A DNA stretch of 64,000 nt from JADJOY01 sp016713535 [NCBI: Deltaproteobacteria bacterium] (GTDB lineage Bacteria > JADJOY01). A model generated the notes under the pieces. The model was not told where the DNA came from, ran no database searches, and worked only from the letters and a program-made list of their open reading frames with translations. Each line of letters starts with the position of its first letter. Position 1 is the stretch's first letter. This document shows, piece after piece, positions 53,122 to 62,336 of this stretch. The position numbers were made by a program, and so were the translations under genes. Location: contig JADJOY010000001.1 in assembly GCA_016713535.1 (NCBI GenBank), forward strand, positions 290,640 through 354,639, in the 5' to 3' direction.

Positions 53122-53328
53122 ATGAGTAGATCCCATCTCAAGGTCACGCTCGTTCGGAGTCCGATAGGCACGCCGGGGACGCAGCGTCAAACGCTCGTCG
53201 GGCTAGGTTTGAGGCGGCTCGGCCGCAGCGTGGTTCGACCAAACACACCCGCGTTTCGCGGAATGGTCAAAAAGGTGCTGCATCTGGTGGATGTAGAGGA
53301 GTTGGAGTGGACCGGAACGGACACGTGA
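53122..53328 (+). CDS. rpmD: 50S ribosomal protein L30
   Basis: 68 residues, slightly long for L30; LKVTLVRSPIGTPGTQRQTL and LGLRRLGRSVVRPNTPAFRG are family motifs. Confidence 0.95.
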   Translation: MSRSHLKVTLVRSPIGTPGTQRQTLVGLGLRRLGRSVVRPNTPAFRGMVKKVLHLVDVEELEWTGTDT

Positions 53329-53355
53329 ACTACTAACCACCAGAAGTTACGAGAA

Positions 53356-53820
53356 ATGGCGAGAAGAGAAATGTCTACAACGCTGAAGTCGTTGAAGCCG
53401 GCTGCAGGCGCGCGCCGGAACCAACATCGAGTCGGCCGAGGATCCGGGTCAGGCTCTGGCGGAACCGCAGGCAAGGGTCACAAGGGCCAGAAGGCTCGAT
53501 CCGGGGCGGGGCATATTCCACGTGGCTTCGAGGGTGGCCAGATGGCGCTAAGCCGCCGGATTCCGAAAAGGGGGTTTCGTAGCCAGTCGCGGGGGGAGTA
53601 CGCCGTGATCAACGTGCGTGATCTTGGGCTGTTTGAACCCCTGTCAATCGTGGACGAAGCCGGGCTTCGCGCCGTAGGGCGGATCCCCCGCGCACCGAAG
53701 GGGGTGAAGGTCCTCGGCGATGGCGACATCGACCGGCCGCTGACGGTGAGGGTCGCGGCGGTAACTCCAAGCGCACGAGCCAAGATCGAAGCGGCTGGCG
53801 GAACGATCGAGATCGTGTGA
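53356..53820 (+). CDS. rplO: 50S ribosomal protein L15
   Basis: 154 residues. Gly/Arg-rich N-terminus RVGRGSGSGSGGTAGKGHKG and the C-terminal SARAKIEAAGGTIEIV. Upstream start choices (53356 or ATG 53371 before STTLKSLKP) differ by five residues. Confidence 0.95.
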   Translation: MARREMSTTLKSLKPAAGARRNQHRVGRGSGSGSGGTAGKGHKGQKARSGAGHIPRGFEGGQMALSRRIPKRGFRSQSRGEYAVINVRDLGLFEPLSIVDEAGLRAVGRIPRAPKGVKVLGDGDIDRPLTVRVAAVTPSARAKIEAAGGTIEIV

Positions 53821-53830
53821 AGGATTCAGC

Positions 53831-55171
53831 GTGCTGAGCGGCCTCGAGAATATCCCGAAGATCCCTGAGTTGAAACGACGGTTATGGTGGACGGTTGTCC
53901 TCCTGGCCGTCTACCGGCTCGGCGTTCACGTTCCAACTCCGGGCATCAACGGCCCCGAGCTAGAGCGCTATTTTCAGAGCCAAGAGGCGAATGTCTTTGG
54001 ATTGTTCAACCTCTTTACCGGCGGTGCGCTCGAGAGGTTTTCAGTCTTCGCGCTAGGCATCATGCCGTACATCAGTGCGTCGATCATCCTTCAATTGCTG
54101 ACGGTTGTGGTTCCGACGCTTGAGCGGCTCTCGAAGGAGGGTGAAGCCGGACGGAGGAAGATCAACCAGTACACGCGCTATGCGACAGTTCCGCTCAGCA
54201 TGGTCCAAGCTTTCGGGATCTCGGCATGGATCGAGAGCATCCAGGGCGAGAGTGGCCTCGGTTCTGTCGTGCTGAATCCAGGGCTCTCGTTCAAGCTGCT
54301 GACTATGGTCACGCTCTGTTCGGGCACGGTGTTCCTCATGTGGCTCGGAGAGCAGATCACCGAGCGAGGAATCGGCAACGGCATTTCACTGGTGATCTAC
54401 GCGGGTATCGTCGCGCGTTTGCCGCAGGCACTCGGGAACATGATGTCGCTAATGGAGACGAAGGAGCTTCCGCTTTTCGGCGTGGTCCTATTGATAGGAT
54501 TCATGGCGGTGGTGGTTGGCCTCATCGTCCATTTCGAGCGAGCGCATCGCCGCGTACCAGTCCACTACGCAAAAAGAGTGGTTGGGCGGCGGATGTACGG
54601 GGCTCAGGCTACCTACCTGCCCTTGAAGCTGAACGTCACGGGCGTCATTCCGCCCATCTTCGCGTCAAGCTTGCTCATGTTCCCGGTCACCATGCTGCAG
54701 TTCATCCCGAAGGAGTTCGTCGCCGATCATCCGTCGCTCGAATGGTTCGTCGATGGTATGAATGGGCAGGGCTTGGTGTACAACGTAGCCTATGTGGTCT
54801 TGATTCTGTTCTTCGCGTACTTCTATGCGGCGATCCAGTTCGACCCGGACAAGGTCGCGGATGACATGCGTAGGTACGGCGGGTACATTCCGGGAATCCG
54901 TCCCGGGAAGAAGACTGCTGAGTACCTCAACCGCATCCTAGGCCGACTCACGCTTGTGGGCGGCCTCTACCTATCGGCGATCTGCGTGCTTCCGTCGGTG
55001 CTCTACGGCTACTTCCACATGCCGTTCGGTTTCGGCGGGACGTCGCTCTTGATCGTGGTGGGCGTTGGCATGGACACGCTCGCACAGGTAGAAACTCACT
55101 TGATCACACGAAGTTATGATGGATTCCTGTCCGGGGCCGGCGGCGGGGGTCGTTTCCGCGGTCGGAGGTGA
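53831..55171 (+). CDS. secY: Protein translocase channel subunit SecY
   Basis: 446 residues from GTG 53831. Ten hydrophobic segments; the plug-side LGVHVPTPGING, GIMPYISASIILQLL and the cytosolic loop PGIRPGKKTAEYLNRIL are present. C-terminus is Gly/Arg-rich. Works with SecE (28997) to export proteins. Confidence 0.97.
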   Translation: MLSGLENIPKIPELKRRLWWTVVLLAVYRLGVHVPTPGINGPELERYFQSQEANVFGLFNLFTGGALERFSVFALGIMPYISASIILQLLTVVVPTLERLSKEGEAGRRKINQYTRYATVPLSMVQAFGISAWIESIQGESGLGSVVLNPGLSFKLLTMVTLCSGTVFLMWLGEQITERGIGNGISLVIYAGIVARLPQALGNMMSLMETKELPLFGVVLLIGFMAVVVGLIVHFERAHRRVPVHYAKRVVGRRMYGAQATYLPLKLNVTGVIPPIFASSLLMFPVTMLQFIPKEFVADHPSLEWFVDGMNGQGLVYNVAYVVLILFFAYFYAAIQFDPDKVADDMRRYGGYIPGIRPGKKTAEYLNRILGRLTLVGGLYLSAICVLPSVLYGYFHMPFGFGGTSLLIVVGVGMDTLAQVETHLITRSYDGFLSGAGGGGRFRGRR

Positions 55172-55189
55172 GAATAGGGATAGCGAGCG

Positions 55190-55846
55190 ATGAAGCTGAT
55201 CTTGGTCGGCCCGCCTGGCGCTGGGAAGGGCACGCAAGGGGAGCGGCTCGCAACCGCCCTCGGTGTTCCGAGGATCGCGACGGGAGACATATTGCGTGCA
55301 GCGGTCGAGACAAAGTCTCCGCTAGGTTTGGCGGCCAAGCCCTTTCTTGATCGAGGTGAGCTCGTACCGGACGATGTCGTAATGGGGATGGTGAAGGAGC
55401 GCCTGAATCTGAACGACTGCGCTCACGGATTCATCCTCGACGGGTTTCCAAGGACTGTCACGCAAGCAGAGGCGCTGGATCGGATGCTCGAGGCGACAAA
55501 CCACAAGCGACTAGACCGGTGCTTGCTTCTTGAGGTGGACGATGAGCTCGTCGTCAAGAGGCTGAGCGGGCGCAGAGTGTGCTCAGCCTGTGGGACCCCG
55601 TATCACGTCGACACCGGGCTCGGCGACGGAGGTCGGTGCACGCGGTGTGGCGCGCAACTCGTCCAACGATCTGATGACCGGGAGGACACGATACGAGCGA
55701 GGCTCGCGGTCTATGCAGCGCAAACGCAGCCTCTGACGGAGTATTATCGGCGGGCCGGGATGCTTGAAGCCGTTCGAGCCGACGCGCCGGTCGAAAAGGT
55801 GTTCGGTGAGTTGGCTGAGCGGCTTCGGCGGCTAAACGAAAGCTAG
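55190..55846 (+). CDS. adk: Adenylate kinase
   Basis: 218 residues. P-loop LVGPPGAGKGTQGERLA, NMP-binding RIATGDILRAAV, FILDGFPRTVTQAEAL, and a zinc-type lid with CSAC and CTRC pairs. Follows secY in the typical order; map and infA are missing after it. Confidence 0.97.
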   Translation: MKLILVGPPGAGKGTQGERLATALGVPRIATGDILRAAVETKSPLGLAAKPFLDRGELVPDDVVMGMVKERLNLNDCAHGFILDGFPRTVTQAEALDRMLEATNHKRLDRCLLLEVDDELVVKRLSGRRVCSACGTPYHVDTGLGDGGRCTRCGAQLVQRSDDREDTIRARLAVYAAQTQPLTEYYRRAGMLEAVRADAPVEKVFGELAERLRRLNES

Positions 55847-55903
55847 GATCGGTTCCGTGATCGGACTGATGGTCGACAATCGCAGAACCAAGTGGGATGG
55901 GAC

Positions 55904-56017
55904 ATGAAAGTTCGTGCGTCTGTGAAGAAGATTTGCTCAAAGTGCAAGGTCCTTCGGCGCAAGGGTGTCGTCCGAGTGATCTGCGAGAACCCTCGGCACA
56001 AGCAGCGCCAGGGATAA
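55904..56017 (+). CDS. rpmJ: 50S ribosomal protein L36
   Basis: 37 residues: [20 protein letters not shown] then VIC and NPRHKQRQG, with the CxxC-C-H zinc site. Sits directly before rpsM; the usual infA upstream is absent. Confidence 0.96.
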   Translation: MKVRASVKKICSKCKVLRRKGVVRVICENPRHKQRQG

Positions 56018-56030
56018 GGAGGGCCGAGTC

Positions 56031-56402
56031 TTGGCGCGAATCGCTGGAGTAGATCTCCCCCGCAACAAACGCGTGGAGATCGCAATGACCTATATTTTTG
56101 GGATCGGGCGTTCTCGGGCGCGAGATATCCTTCTTGCCGCGGAGGTTCCGCTCGACAGGAAGTCTGACGATCTCACCGACGACGACCTGGTCAAGATCCG
56201 ACGGATCATCGACACGCGCTACCAGGTCGAGGGTGATCTGAGGCGTGAGGTTTCGATGAACATCAAGCGACTGATGGACCTCAGGTGCTACCGTGGCCTG
56301 CGCCATCGAAAGGGGCTTCCGGTCCGGGGGCAGCGGACGAGGACTAATTCTCGTACTCGGAAGGGACCGCGTCGCGGCAGCACTGGTCCGAAGCCGAGGT
56401 GA
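56031..56402 (+). CDS. rpsM: 30S ribosomal protein S13
   Basis: 123 residues from TTG 56031, with AAGGAGGG six bases before it; the protein then reads [21 protein letters not shown]13 bridges to the 50S and P-site tRNA. Confidence 0.95.
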   Translation: MARIAGVDLPRNKRVEIAMTYIFGIGRSRARDILLAAEVPLDRKSDDLTDDDLVKIRRIIDTRYQVEGDLRREVSMNIKRLMDLRCYRGLRHRKGLPVRGQRTRTNSRTRKGPRRGSTGPKPR

Positions 56403-56446
56403 CAGTGCGTGGAACGTCGATCTTGACTAGACTTGGAGAGTGATCT

Positions 56447-56845
56447 TTGGCGACGACGACAAAAGCGGCAGGGGCCAAGAAGAAGAAGGTCAGAAAAGTG
56501 GTTCCGATCGGGGTCGTTCACATCCGGTCGACCTTCAACAATACGATTGTCACGGTCTCCGATCCATCGGGTAACGTGATCTCGTGGGCGAGTGCTGGGA
56601 CCGAAGGTTTCAAGGGGTCTCGCAAGAGCACACCCTTCGCGGCTCAGTTGGCGTGCAAGGAAGCGATCCGAAAGGCCCAAGACCAAGGGCTGAAGACTGT
56701 CCAGATTCGGGTGCAAGGGCCGGGAGCAGGGCGGGAAGCCGCGCTGCGAGCGATCCAGACGACTGGAGTTGGCGTGACGATGATCAAGGACGTCACGCCG
56801 ATTCCTCACAATGGTTGCCGTCAGCCTAAGCGGCGGCGGGTCTGA
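56447..56845 (+). CDS. rpsK: 30S ribosomal protein S11
   Basis: 132 residues from TTG 56447. [19 protein letters not shown] and [18 protein letters not shown] are characteristic. Platform protein near the mRNA exit. Confidence 0.95.
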   Translation: MATTTKAAGAKKKKVRKVVPIGVVHIRSTFNNTIVTVSDPSGNVISWASAGTEGFKGSRKSTPFAAQLACKEAIRKAQDQGLKTVQIRVQGPGAGREAALRAIQTTGVGVTMIKDVTPIPHNGCRQPKRRRV

Positions 56846-56863
56846 GTAAGGAGGAGGTGCCCG

Positions 56864-57493
56864 TTGGCTCGCTATCGTGGCTCGGTGTGTCGGTTGTGTC
56901 GGCGTGAGAACGCTCGACTTTTTCTGAAGGGCGATCGCTGCTACAGCGAGAAATGTGCCATCGACCGGCGGAACTACCCGCCTGGCCAGCATGGTCAGCT
57001 CCGTCCGAAGTTTTCGGAGTACGGGGTACAGCTTCGCGAGAAACAGAAGGTCAAGCGGATCTATGGCCTGATGGAGGACCAGTTTCGCTCGTACTTCCAT
57101 CGAGCGGACCGCATGAAGGGGATTACGGGCGAGAACCTCCTGCAACTCCTCGAGCGTAGGCTGGACAACGTGGCGTATCGTCTAGGGTTCGCCAGTTCGC
57201 GGAACGAGGCACGACAGTTGGTTCGACACGGCCACCTAGTGGTGAACGGGCGAAAGGTGAACGTACCCTCCTACCTGACGCGGACTGGAGACGTCGTCGA
57301 GGTGCGTGGCGGTAGTCAGAAGTTGACTCGTGTTCAGGCCGCGCTCGAGAGCGTGGTACGGCGCGGCGTACCGTCCTGGCTCGAACTCGAACGCGACGCG
57401 TTCCGGGGCAGGGTCCGCGAACTGCCGAAGCGAGACGATCTCAGCACTCCAGAGATCCACGAACGGCTCGTTGTCGAGCTCTACAGCAAGTGA
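56864..57493 (+). CDS. rpsD: 30S ribosomal protein S4, zinc (C+) type
   Basis: 209 residues from TTG 56864 with a strong GGAGGAGG site. [20 protein letters not shown] then RCYSEKCAI gives a four-cysteine zinc site; the S4 RNA-binding domain follows ([20 protein letters not shown]). In E. coli it represses the alpha operon. Confidence 0.96.
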   Translation: MARYRGSVCRLCRRENARLFLKGDRCYSEKCAIDRRNYPPGQHGQLRPKFSEYGVQLREKQKVKRIYGLMEDQFRSYFHRADRMKGITGENLLQLLERRLDNVAYRLGFASSRNEARQLVRHGHLVVNGRKVNVPSYLTRTGDVVEVRGGSQKLTRVQAALESVVRRGVPSWLELERDAFRGRVRELPKRDDLSTPEIHERLVVELYSK

Positions 57494-57541
57494 AACCCTC
57501 CGCCGTCCGCGGAGATGGGCGAGCGAAGAGGGAGAGGACGA

Positions 57542-58576
57542 ATGAGCGCACCCTGGAAAGACCTGATCCGACCGAAGCGGCTGGAGCACGATGCCGATTC
57601 GCTAACGTCGACCTACGGAAAGTTTTACGCGGCTCCGCTCGAGCGTGGCTTTGGAATCACACTCGGGAACAGCCTCCGTCGAGTGCTGCTTTCATCATTG
57701 CAGGGCGCGGCGATCACGGGCGTACAGATCGAGGGGGTGGATCACGAGTTTTCCACCATCTTCGGCGTTGTCGAGGATGTGACGGATATCGTGCTGAACC
57801 TCAAGGAGGTGCGGCTCTCCGTCGATGGTGATGGCCCTCGGCATGGGAAGATCGACGTCCGCGGACCTGGTCGGGTTACGGCCGGTCAGATCCAGGTGGA
57901 TCACAACGTCGAGCTCCTCAACCCCGAGGCGCACATCGCTACGTTGTCCGAGGACGGCCGCCTCCGCATGGACCTCACCATTGACGTCGGGCGTGGATAC
58001 GTGCCTGCCGAGCGGGGTGCGGTCGACGAGGATCGGCCGATCGGCTTCGTGCCAATCGATGCGATATTCTCGCCGATTCGGCGGGTGAACTACACGGTCA
58101 CGAATGCCCGCGTAGGTCAGCGAACGGACTACAACCGGCTCGTCTTGGAGGTTTGGACCGACGGTAGCGTCCGCCCCGAGGATGCGGTGGCATACGCTGC
58201 GAAGATCTTGCAGGCGCAACTGTCGATCTTCATCAACTTCGAGGAAACGGAAGAGCCCGAAGAGGCCGCAACCCGGGTCCTGACCGAGTTCAATGAGCAT
58301 CTTTTCCGGTCCGTTGACGAACTTGAGCTCTCGGCGCGTTCGGCGAATTGCCTGAAGAACGACAACATTCGTCACGTCGGCGACCTCGTTCAGCGTTCTG
58401 AGGAGGAGATGCTGCGGACGAAGAACTTCGGGCGCAAGTCCCTCGCCGAGATCAAAATGGTGCTCAAGGGTATGGGGCTGAGTCTGGGGATGAGACTCGA
58501 GAATTTTCCCACGGGTGAGCAGATCGAGAAGATGAAGCGGGACCGGGAGCAACAGGGAGCGGCTGAGCGCGGTTGA
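57542..58576 (+). CDS. rpoA: RNA polymerase alpha subunit
   Basis: 344 residues from ATG 57542 (AGGGAGAGG site). N-terminal dimerisation domain with [20 protein letters not shown]; a flexible acidic linker; C-terminal domain with helix-hairpin-helix [19 protein letters not shown] and [13 protein letters not shown] that binds UP elements and activators. Confidence 0.97.
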   Translation: MSAPWKDLIRPKRLEHDADSLTSTYGKFYAAPLERGFGITLGNSLRRVLLSSLQGAAITGVQIEGVDHEFSTIFGVVEDVTDIVLNLKEVRLSVDGDGPRHGKIDVRGPGRVTAGQIQVDHNVELLNPEAHIATLSEDGRLRMDLTIDVGRGYVPAERGAVDEDRPIGFVPIDAIFSPIRRVNYTVTNARVGQRTDYNRLVLEVWTDGSVRPEDAVAYAAKILQAQLSIFINFEETEEPEEAATRVLTEFNEHLFRSVDELELSARSANCLKNDNIRHVGDLVQRSEEEMLRTKNFGRKSLAEIKMVLKGMGLSLGMRLENFPTGEQIEKMKRDREQQGAAERG

Positions 58577-58623
58577 GCGGTGCTCGGTAGCAAGCGTATT
58601 CGTAGTCTCGTCGCGAGGATCGT

Positions 58624-59088
58624 ATGCGCCATCGAAATTCAATCTCTAAACTCAATCGGACTGCGGCGCATCGACGGGCGCTAATGAAGAACCTTGCCAC
58701 GTCGCTCATCGAAGAAGAGAGGGTCGTCACTACCGAGGCTAAGGCGAAAGCGCTTCGGCCGTACGCAGAGCGGTTGATCACACTTGGCAAGCGCGGAACG
58801 CTACATGCTCGGCGCCAAGCCATGAGGTGGATCCATGGGCGCCCGGTTGCCAAGAAGCTCTTCGAGGAGCTCGCGCCCCGGTACAAGAGTCGACAAGGCG
58901 GGTACACTCGGATCGTCAAGGTCGGTGCCCGAGCTGGGGATGCGGCTCCGATGGCGATGATTCAGTTGCTCGCGGCTGGTGAGAAGAGCCGCAAGGAACT
59001 CGGGGCTCGTAAGAAGAAGCGCAGCAAGGATGGCTCGAAGGCGCGGGTCGAAGCCAGTGCTCTCCCAGAGTCACCGACCGGCGTTTGA
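58624..59088 (+). CDS. rplQ: 50S ribosomal protein L17
   Basis: 154 residues; MRHRNSISKLNRTAAHRRAL start and TEAKAKALRPYAERLITLGK. About 25-30 residues longer than typical L17 because of a Lys/Ser/Ala-rich C-terminal tail after GEKSRKELGARKKK. Last gene of the alpha operon. Confidence 0.96.
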   Translation: MRHRNSISKLNRTAAHRRALMKNLATSLIEEERVVTTEAKAKALRPYAERLITLGKRGTLHARRQAMRWIHGRPVAKKLFEELAPRYKSRQGGYTRIVKVGARAGDAAPMAMIQLLAAGEKSRKELGARKKKRSKDGSKARVEASALPESPTGV

Positions 59089-59117
59089 CGTTCCACTAAC
59101 TCCGGGCAACTGGGCTC

Positions 59118-59510
59118 GTGAGGCCTTTGGCCGAGAGTGATCCTCGAGCAAGGATCTCGTATTCGACCGGGGTTCCGGCTGTGGCAGCTCTAGCGCTGCT
59201 TAGGGTAGCCCACACGGTGCTACCTGCGGTACATCACGCGCCGGAGGATTACTCGCTCGGCGTTCACGATTCTGCCCTTTGGGCGGCATTGCACGCTTAC
59301 CTATTGGTAGGTGGCGCACTTCCCTGCCTCGTCGGTCTCGCGATGGGTGTGTGGGCGGTGAAGCTCCGACCCGATGATACGTGGGGCTGGGTCGGTTGTG
59401 TCACAAACGGGGCGTTCGTGGTGGTAGCCGGAGAGCTCGGCTGGGTTCTCGCCCGCCAAGGGTACTTCGCATACGTGCTCTCTGCGTTACCGAGGTTCCT
59501 CGATGTCTGA
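59118..59510 (+). CDS. Unknown small membrane protein
   Basis: 130 residues from GTG 59118. Three hydrophobic segments (GVPAVAALALLRVAHTVLPAV, LLVGGALPCLVGLAMGVWAV, GAFVVVAGELGWVLA). No family recognised. It sits 30 bases after rplQ, so it may be read from the alpha operon. Its stop overlaps the next gene by eight bases. Confidence 0.55.
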   Translation: MRPLAESDPRARISYSTGVPAVAALALLRVAHTVLPAVHHAPEDYSLGVHDSALWAALHAYLLVGGALPCLVGLAMGVWAVKLRPDDTWGWVGCVTNGAFVVVAGELGWVLARQGYFAYVLSALPRFLDV

Positions 59511-60021
59511 CTCGACACGTCGACCTAGATGGCCCTGGCGAAGATTTATCGCTGGAGCCGTTGTCGTCGCGGGAGTGTGCGGCACCCCCCGGCGCGCGGA
59601 GACAGCGGGCACGTCGCGTCAGGGCGACGAGGCGCAGGCGATGTTCCAGGCCGAAAGGCGGCTGGCCGGCATTGGTATTGGCGCCGTGGCACCTCTGTCT
59701 CCGTCGCGGTCCGGCGGCGAGCACCATCCACGATCATCACCATCGGGGGTGAACATCGGGGGTGTGGTGTATCTCGCACGAATCAGGGCGCCGGCCCTGG
59801 CGTTCTTGCACGGCCTCTGCGATGGATCTGGTGGCCTACCGAAGCACGGCGACAGTGTGACTGTGATGCTACAGCCCGAGGGGGGAGTCGAGTTCCGCGC
59901 TACCTCCTTCGGGCAGATCCTGGACGTCGGCGACCGCCCGACAGAGCTATGGATCTGGGACGACGCAAGGCTCGGTGACCGGATGCGAGTACGTCGGTCG
60001 GTGGAGGCTCGTCAGCGCTGA
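59503..60021 (+). CDS. Unknown exported protein
   Basis: 172 residues. The ATG overlaps the preceding stop. A signal peptide (RRFIAGAVVVAGVCGTPRRAETA, roughly) is followed by a Ser/His-rich linker and a domain with VVYLARIRAPALAFLHGLCD and a strand-like ending. Codon usage and coupling suggest it is real; function unknown. Confidence 0.55.
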   Translation: MSDSTRRPRWPWRRFIAGAVVVAGVCGTPRRAETAGTSRQGDEAQAMFQAERRLAGIGIGAVAPLSPSRSGGEHHPRSSPSGVNIGGVVYLARIRAPALAFLHGLCDGSGGLPKHGDSVTVMLQPEGGVEFRATSFGQILDVGDRPTELWIWDDARLGDRMRVRRSVEARQR

Positions 60022-60069
60022 GCCGGCATGGCCGGTCCTAGGGTGACGCGATGGACGTCATGCCTTCCG

Positions 60070-61191
60070 TCATCCGGCGCGGGTTGTTCCGAACCGGTCT
60101 CTGCCGTAGAAGAAAGTCTGCATGACCTCACCGACGGCCTTCTCGGTCGCTTCGTCGAATAGCGTCTTCAGATGCTGGTCGTCGAAGTGAAAGATCGAGA
60201 AAGGCGTGGTTTCCACCTCGGCTCTGTTCGTCCATAGAGTTTCGCCAGTCCGGGCATCTTGGACGTAGATCCGCACTTGAACGATCGCTGAACTCTTGAG
60301 GTTCGGAGGGCCACCGATCAGCGATGCGATCGGACCCATCGGGTTCCCGAAAGGCCTCAGTCGGGACGAGTCGACATCCCTGCGGACTTCTTCGCGGGGT
60401 TCGTCGGCGGCATAGTCCCCATCATCCTTCCAGTCGACGAGCAGCCAATCCAGCCCCATCGCTATGCGGCTGAGCATGCCGAGGCCGTATGCAGGGTCGA
60501 TCGTGGGAGTCTTCTTGAGACCGTACTCGAGGATCCGACCACGGACGACCGCGTCAACTCCAAGCTCCTGGCCAAGGCGAGCGAGTTGGTCCGGGCTCAG
60601 GCCATAAACATTCCGGGTCTTTACCTTGTTCGTGACGCGCACTTGTTCGTCGGTCGTGACGCCGGAGTTCGCTGCCCCCGTATGATGGTGCGGCGCCGCT
60701 CCTGATGTATGGGACACGGCCAGCGCCAAGTCTTCGCTGTACCCCATATCCCTGAGCGCAGCCCGGAACTCGTTGCCGCCGTGGTGCTCGAACTCGTGGT
60801 TGAACGTGTGAGGTCCGTTGTAGAGTAGGCTCTGAGCCGGCGGGAGCACGCCTTGTCCCTCGAGGTCGGGGAGCACCCCCATCGCCAGCAGCGCTCGATC
60901 CACGTCTTCCTGCGGAACGACCGATACGCTGTGAGCGACGAACTGATCGGCAACAGCTTCGACCACAGCCTGATTTGGGTAGCCACGGTCCTGCAAGAAG
61001 GTGATCTCGCTGTAGTCCGCGAATGGCAGCACGGCAACCTGGCGGAACGCGGGGATCGGTGATCGAGCTTGCTGATTCAGGTACCTACGTGTGGTCGGGA
61101 CAGGTTCGATTCTGTGAACGTACGGACTCGTGCACGCCGAAACCGCGACTGCTATTCCTGGAATCCACGCAGCGAGTCGTTTCGGTCGCAT
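60070..61191 (-). CDS. His-rich lipoprotein of unknown function
   Basis: ATG 61191 (GGAGA site) begins a lipoprotein signal ending VAVSAC. The mature part opens with VAVLPFADYSE, a strand typical of the CsgG/TolB-like lipoprotein superfamily, then a segment rich in His (HTFNHEFEHHGGNEF, SHTSGAAPHHHTGAAN) that may bind a metal, and closes with YVQDARTGETLWTNRAEVET and a helical end. About 373 residues. Convergent with the two unknown plus-strand genes. The metal-binding idea is inference. Confidence 0.65.
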   Translation of the reverse strand: MRPKRLAAWIPGIAVAVSACTSPYVHRIEPVPTTRRYLNQQARSPIPAFRQVAVLPFADYSEITFLQDRGYPNQAVVEAVADQFVAHSVSVVPQEDVDRALLAMGVLPDLEGQGVLPPAQSLLYNGPHTFNHEFEHHGGNEFRAALRDMGYSEDLALAVSHTSGAAPHHHTGAANSGVTTDEQVRVTNKVKTRNVYGLSPDQLARLGQELGVDAVVRGRILEYGLKKTPTIDPAYGLGMLSRIAMGLDWLLVDWKDDGDYAADEPREEVRRDVDSSRLRPFGNPMGPIASLIGGPPNLKSSAIVQVRIYVQDARTGETLWTNRAEVETTPFSIFHFDDQHLKTLFDEATEKAVGEVMQTFFYGRDRFGTTRAG

Positions 61192-61235
61192 CTGAGTCTC
61201 CTTGGTCTCGACATCGGCTTTCGACGCTGTCGCAA

Positions 61236-61264
61236 GAGATACCAAACTCGGACTTCACAAGCAA
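61236..61264 (-). promoter_or_regulatory. Possible promoter of the His-rich lipoprotein
   Basis: On the minus strand: TTGCTT (61259-61264), a 17-base spacer, TATCTC (61236-61241), 45 bases before its ATG. Confidence 0.35.
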
Positions 61265-61340
61265 CGCGATCGGTGCCGTACCTCCCGGGGCGATCTGTGG
61301 AAGTGCCGGTGCAACTAGCGCTCCAGATTCAGGAAAATGG

Positions 61341-61369
61341 TTGACGAGGCGGCGCCAGTGGGGTAGTCT
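61341..61369 (+). promoter_or_regulatory. Promoter of carD
   Basis: TTGACG (61341-61346), a 17-base spacer, TAGTCT (61364-61369). It leaves a leader of about 160 bases; 61370-61534 holds nothing else I can name. Confidence 0.55.
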
Positions 61370-61534
61370 TTGAGTGGGGATATCGCGTCCGTAGGCTCGG
61401 CGGCGCAGGGCCGTCAGCAGGGTGTCACCTGGACCGGGTGGCATTCGACAAGCCTGAGGGGCGAAGCACGACAGCCGGAGATGGGGTGGGCCCGACGCGC
61501 GTCGCTGAGCCCGGAAAGGAACGCTTTTCACGCC

Positions 61535-62207
61535 ATGCCAGCACAAGCCCGAGTGTCGAAGGCCCGTCCCGCGGGTCCGCCCGTGGCGCCGCGCGTCGAG
61601 GCGAGACCGCTGTCGCGGACGGTCGACGTCAAGCAGGTCTTCAAAGTCGGTGACAAGGCGGTGTATCCAGCGCACGGCGTTGGCGTCATCGAGTCGATCG
61701 AGACCAAGGACATCGCGGGGAGCCGGCTGAAGTTCTACATGCTTCGAATCCTCGAAAACGACATGACGATCATGATCCCGACCCACAACGTGGAGAGCGT
61801 AGGCCTACGGGGGTGTGATCGACAAGAAGATGGTCGTCCGAATCTACAAGATCCTGCGCGAACAAGACCTTCGAATCGATACACAGACATGGAATAGGCG
61901 GTATCGCGAGTACACCGAGAAGATCAAGACCGGGTCGGTGCTCGAAATCGCAGAAGTTCTACGCGACCTGTGTGTGCTGAAGCGAAAGAAGAAGGACCTC
62001 TCTTTCGGCGAGCGTAAGATGCTGGATACCGCGCGAAACCTGCTCGTCAAAGAGATCGCGATCGCGAAAGGCATGAAGGAGCCCGACGTTCTGGCAGATC
62101 TGGACCGGGTCCTCGGAGAACCCAAGGCGAGTCGAACTCGTGCGAAGCCCGATGCGACACCCGTCGGTGGTGCATCCCCAAGCCAAGTGAAGGCCAAGAA
62201 GGGCTGA
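61535..62207 (+). CDS. carD: CarD-family RNA polymerase-binding regulator (one-base frameshift)
   Basis: ATG 61535. CarD/CdnL RID domain: VKQVFKVGDKAVYPAHGVGV, then FYMLRILENDMTIMIPTHNV. An extra G in the run at 61809-61813 breaks the frame; removing it gives ESVGLRGVIDKKMVVRIYKI and a helical DNA-binding domain (RYREYTEKIKTGSVLEIAEV, KDLSFGERKMLDTARNLLV). About 223 residues. It stabilises open complexes, notably at rRNA and ribosomal promoters in actinobacteria and myxobacteria. A terminator follows. Confidence 0.9.
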
Positions 62208-62233
62208 CGCGCCTCCTCGCCCTCCTTCACGAG

Positions 62234-62271
62234 GGCCGCGGTGCGACAGACGGTTCGCACCGCGGCCTTTT
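62234..62271 (+). terminator. Rho-independent terminator after carD
   Basis: A 13-base perfect stem (62234-62246 with 62255-62267), eight-base loop, then TTTT. Confidence 0.85.
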
Positions 62272-62336
62272 CACGTCCAGGATCGCGCAATGCAACGAAC
62301 GCGAGTGCTCTCGTCGCGGACCAAGCAGGAAGGCCG

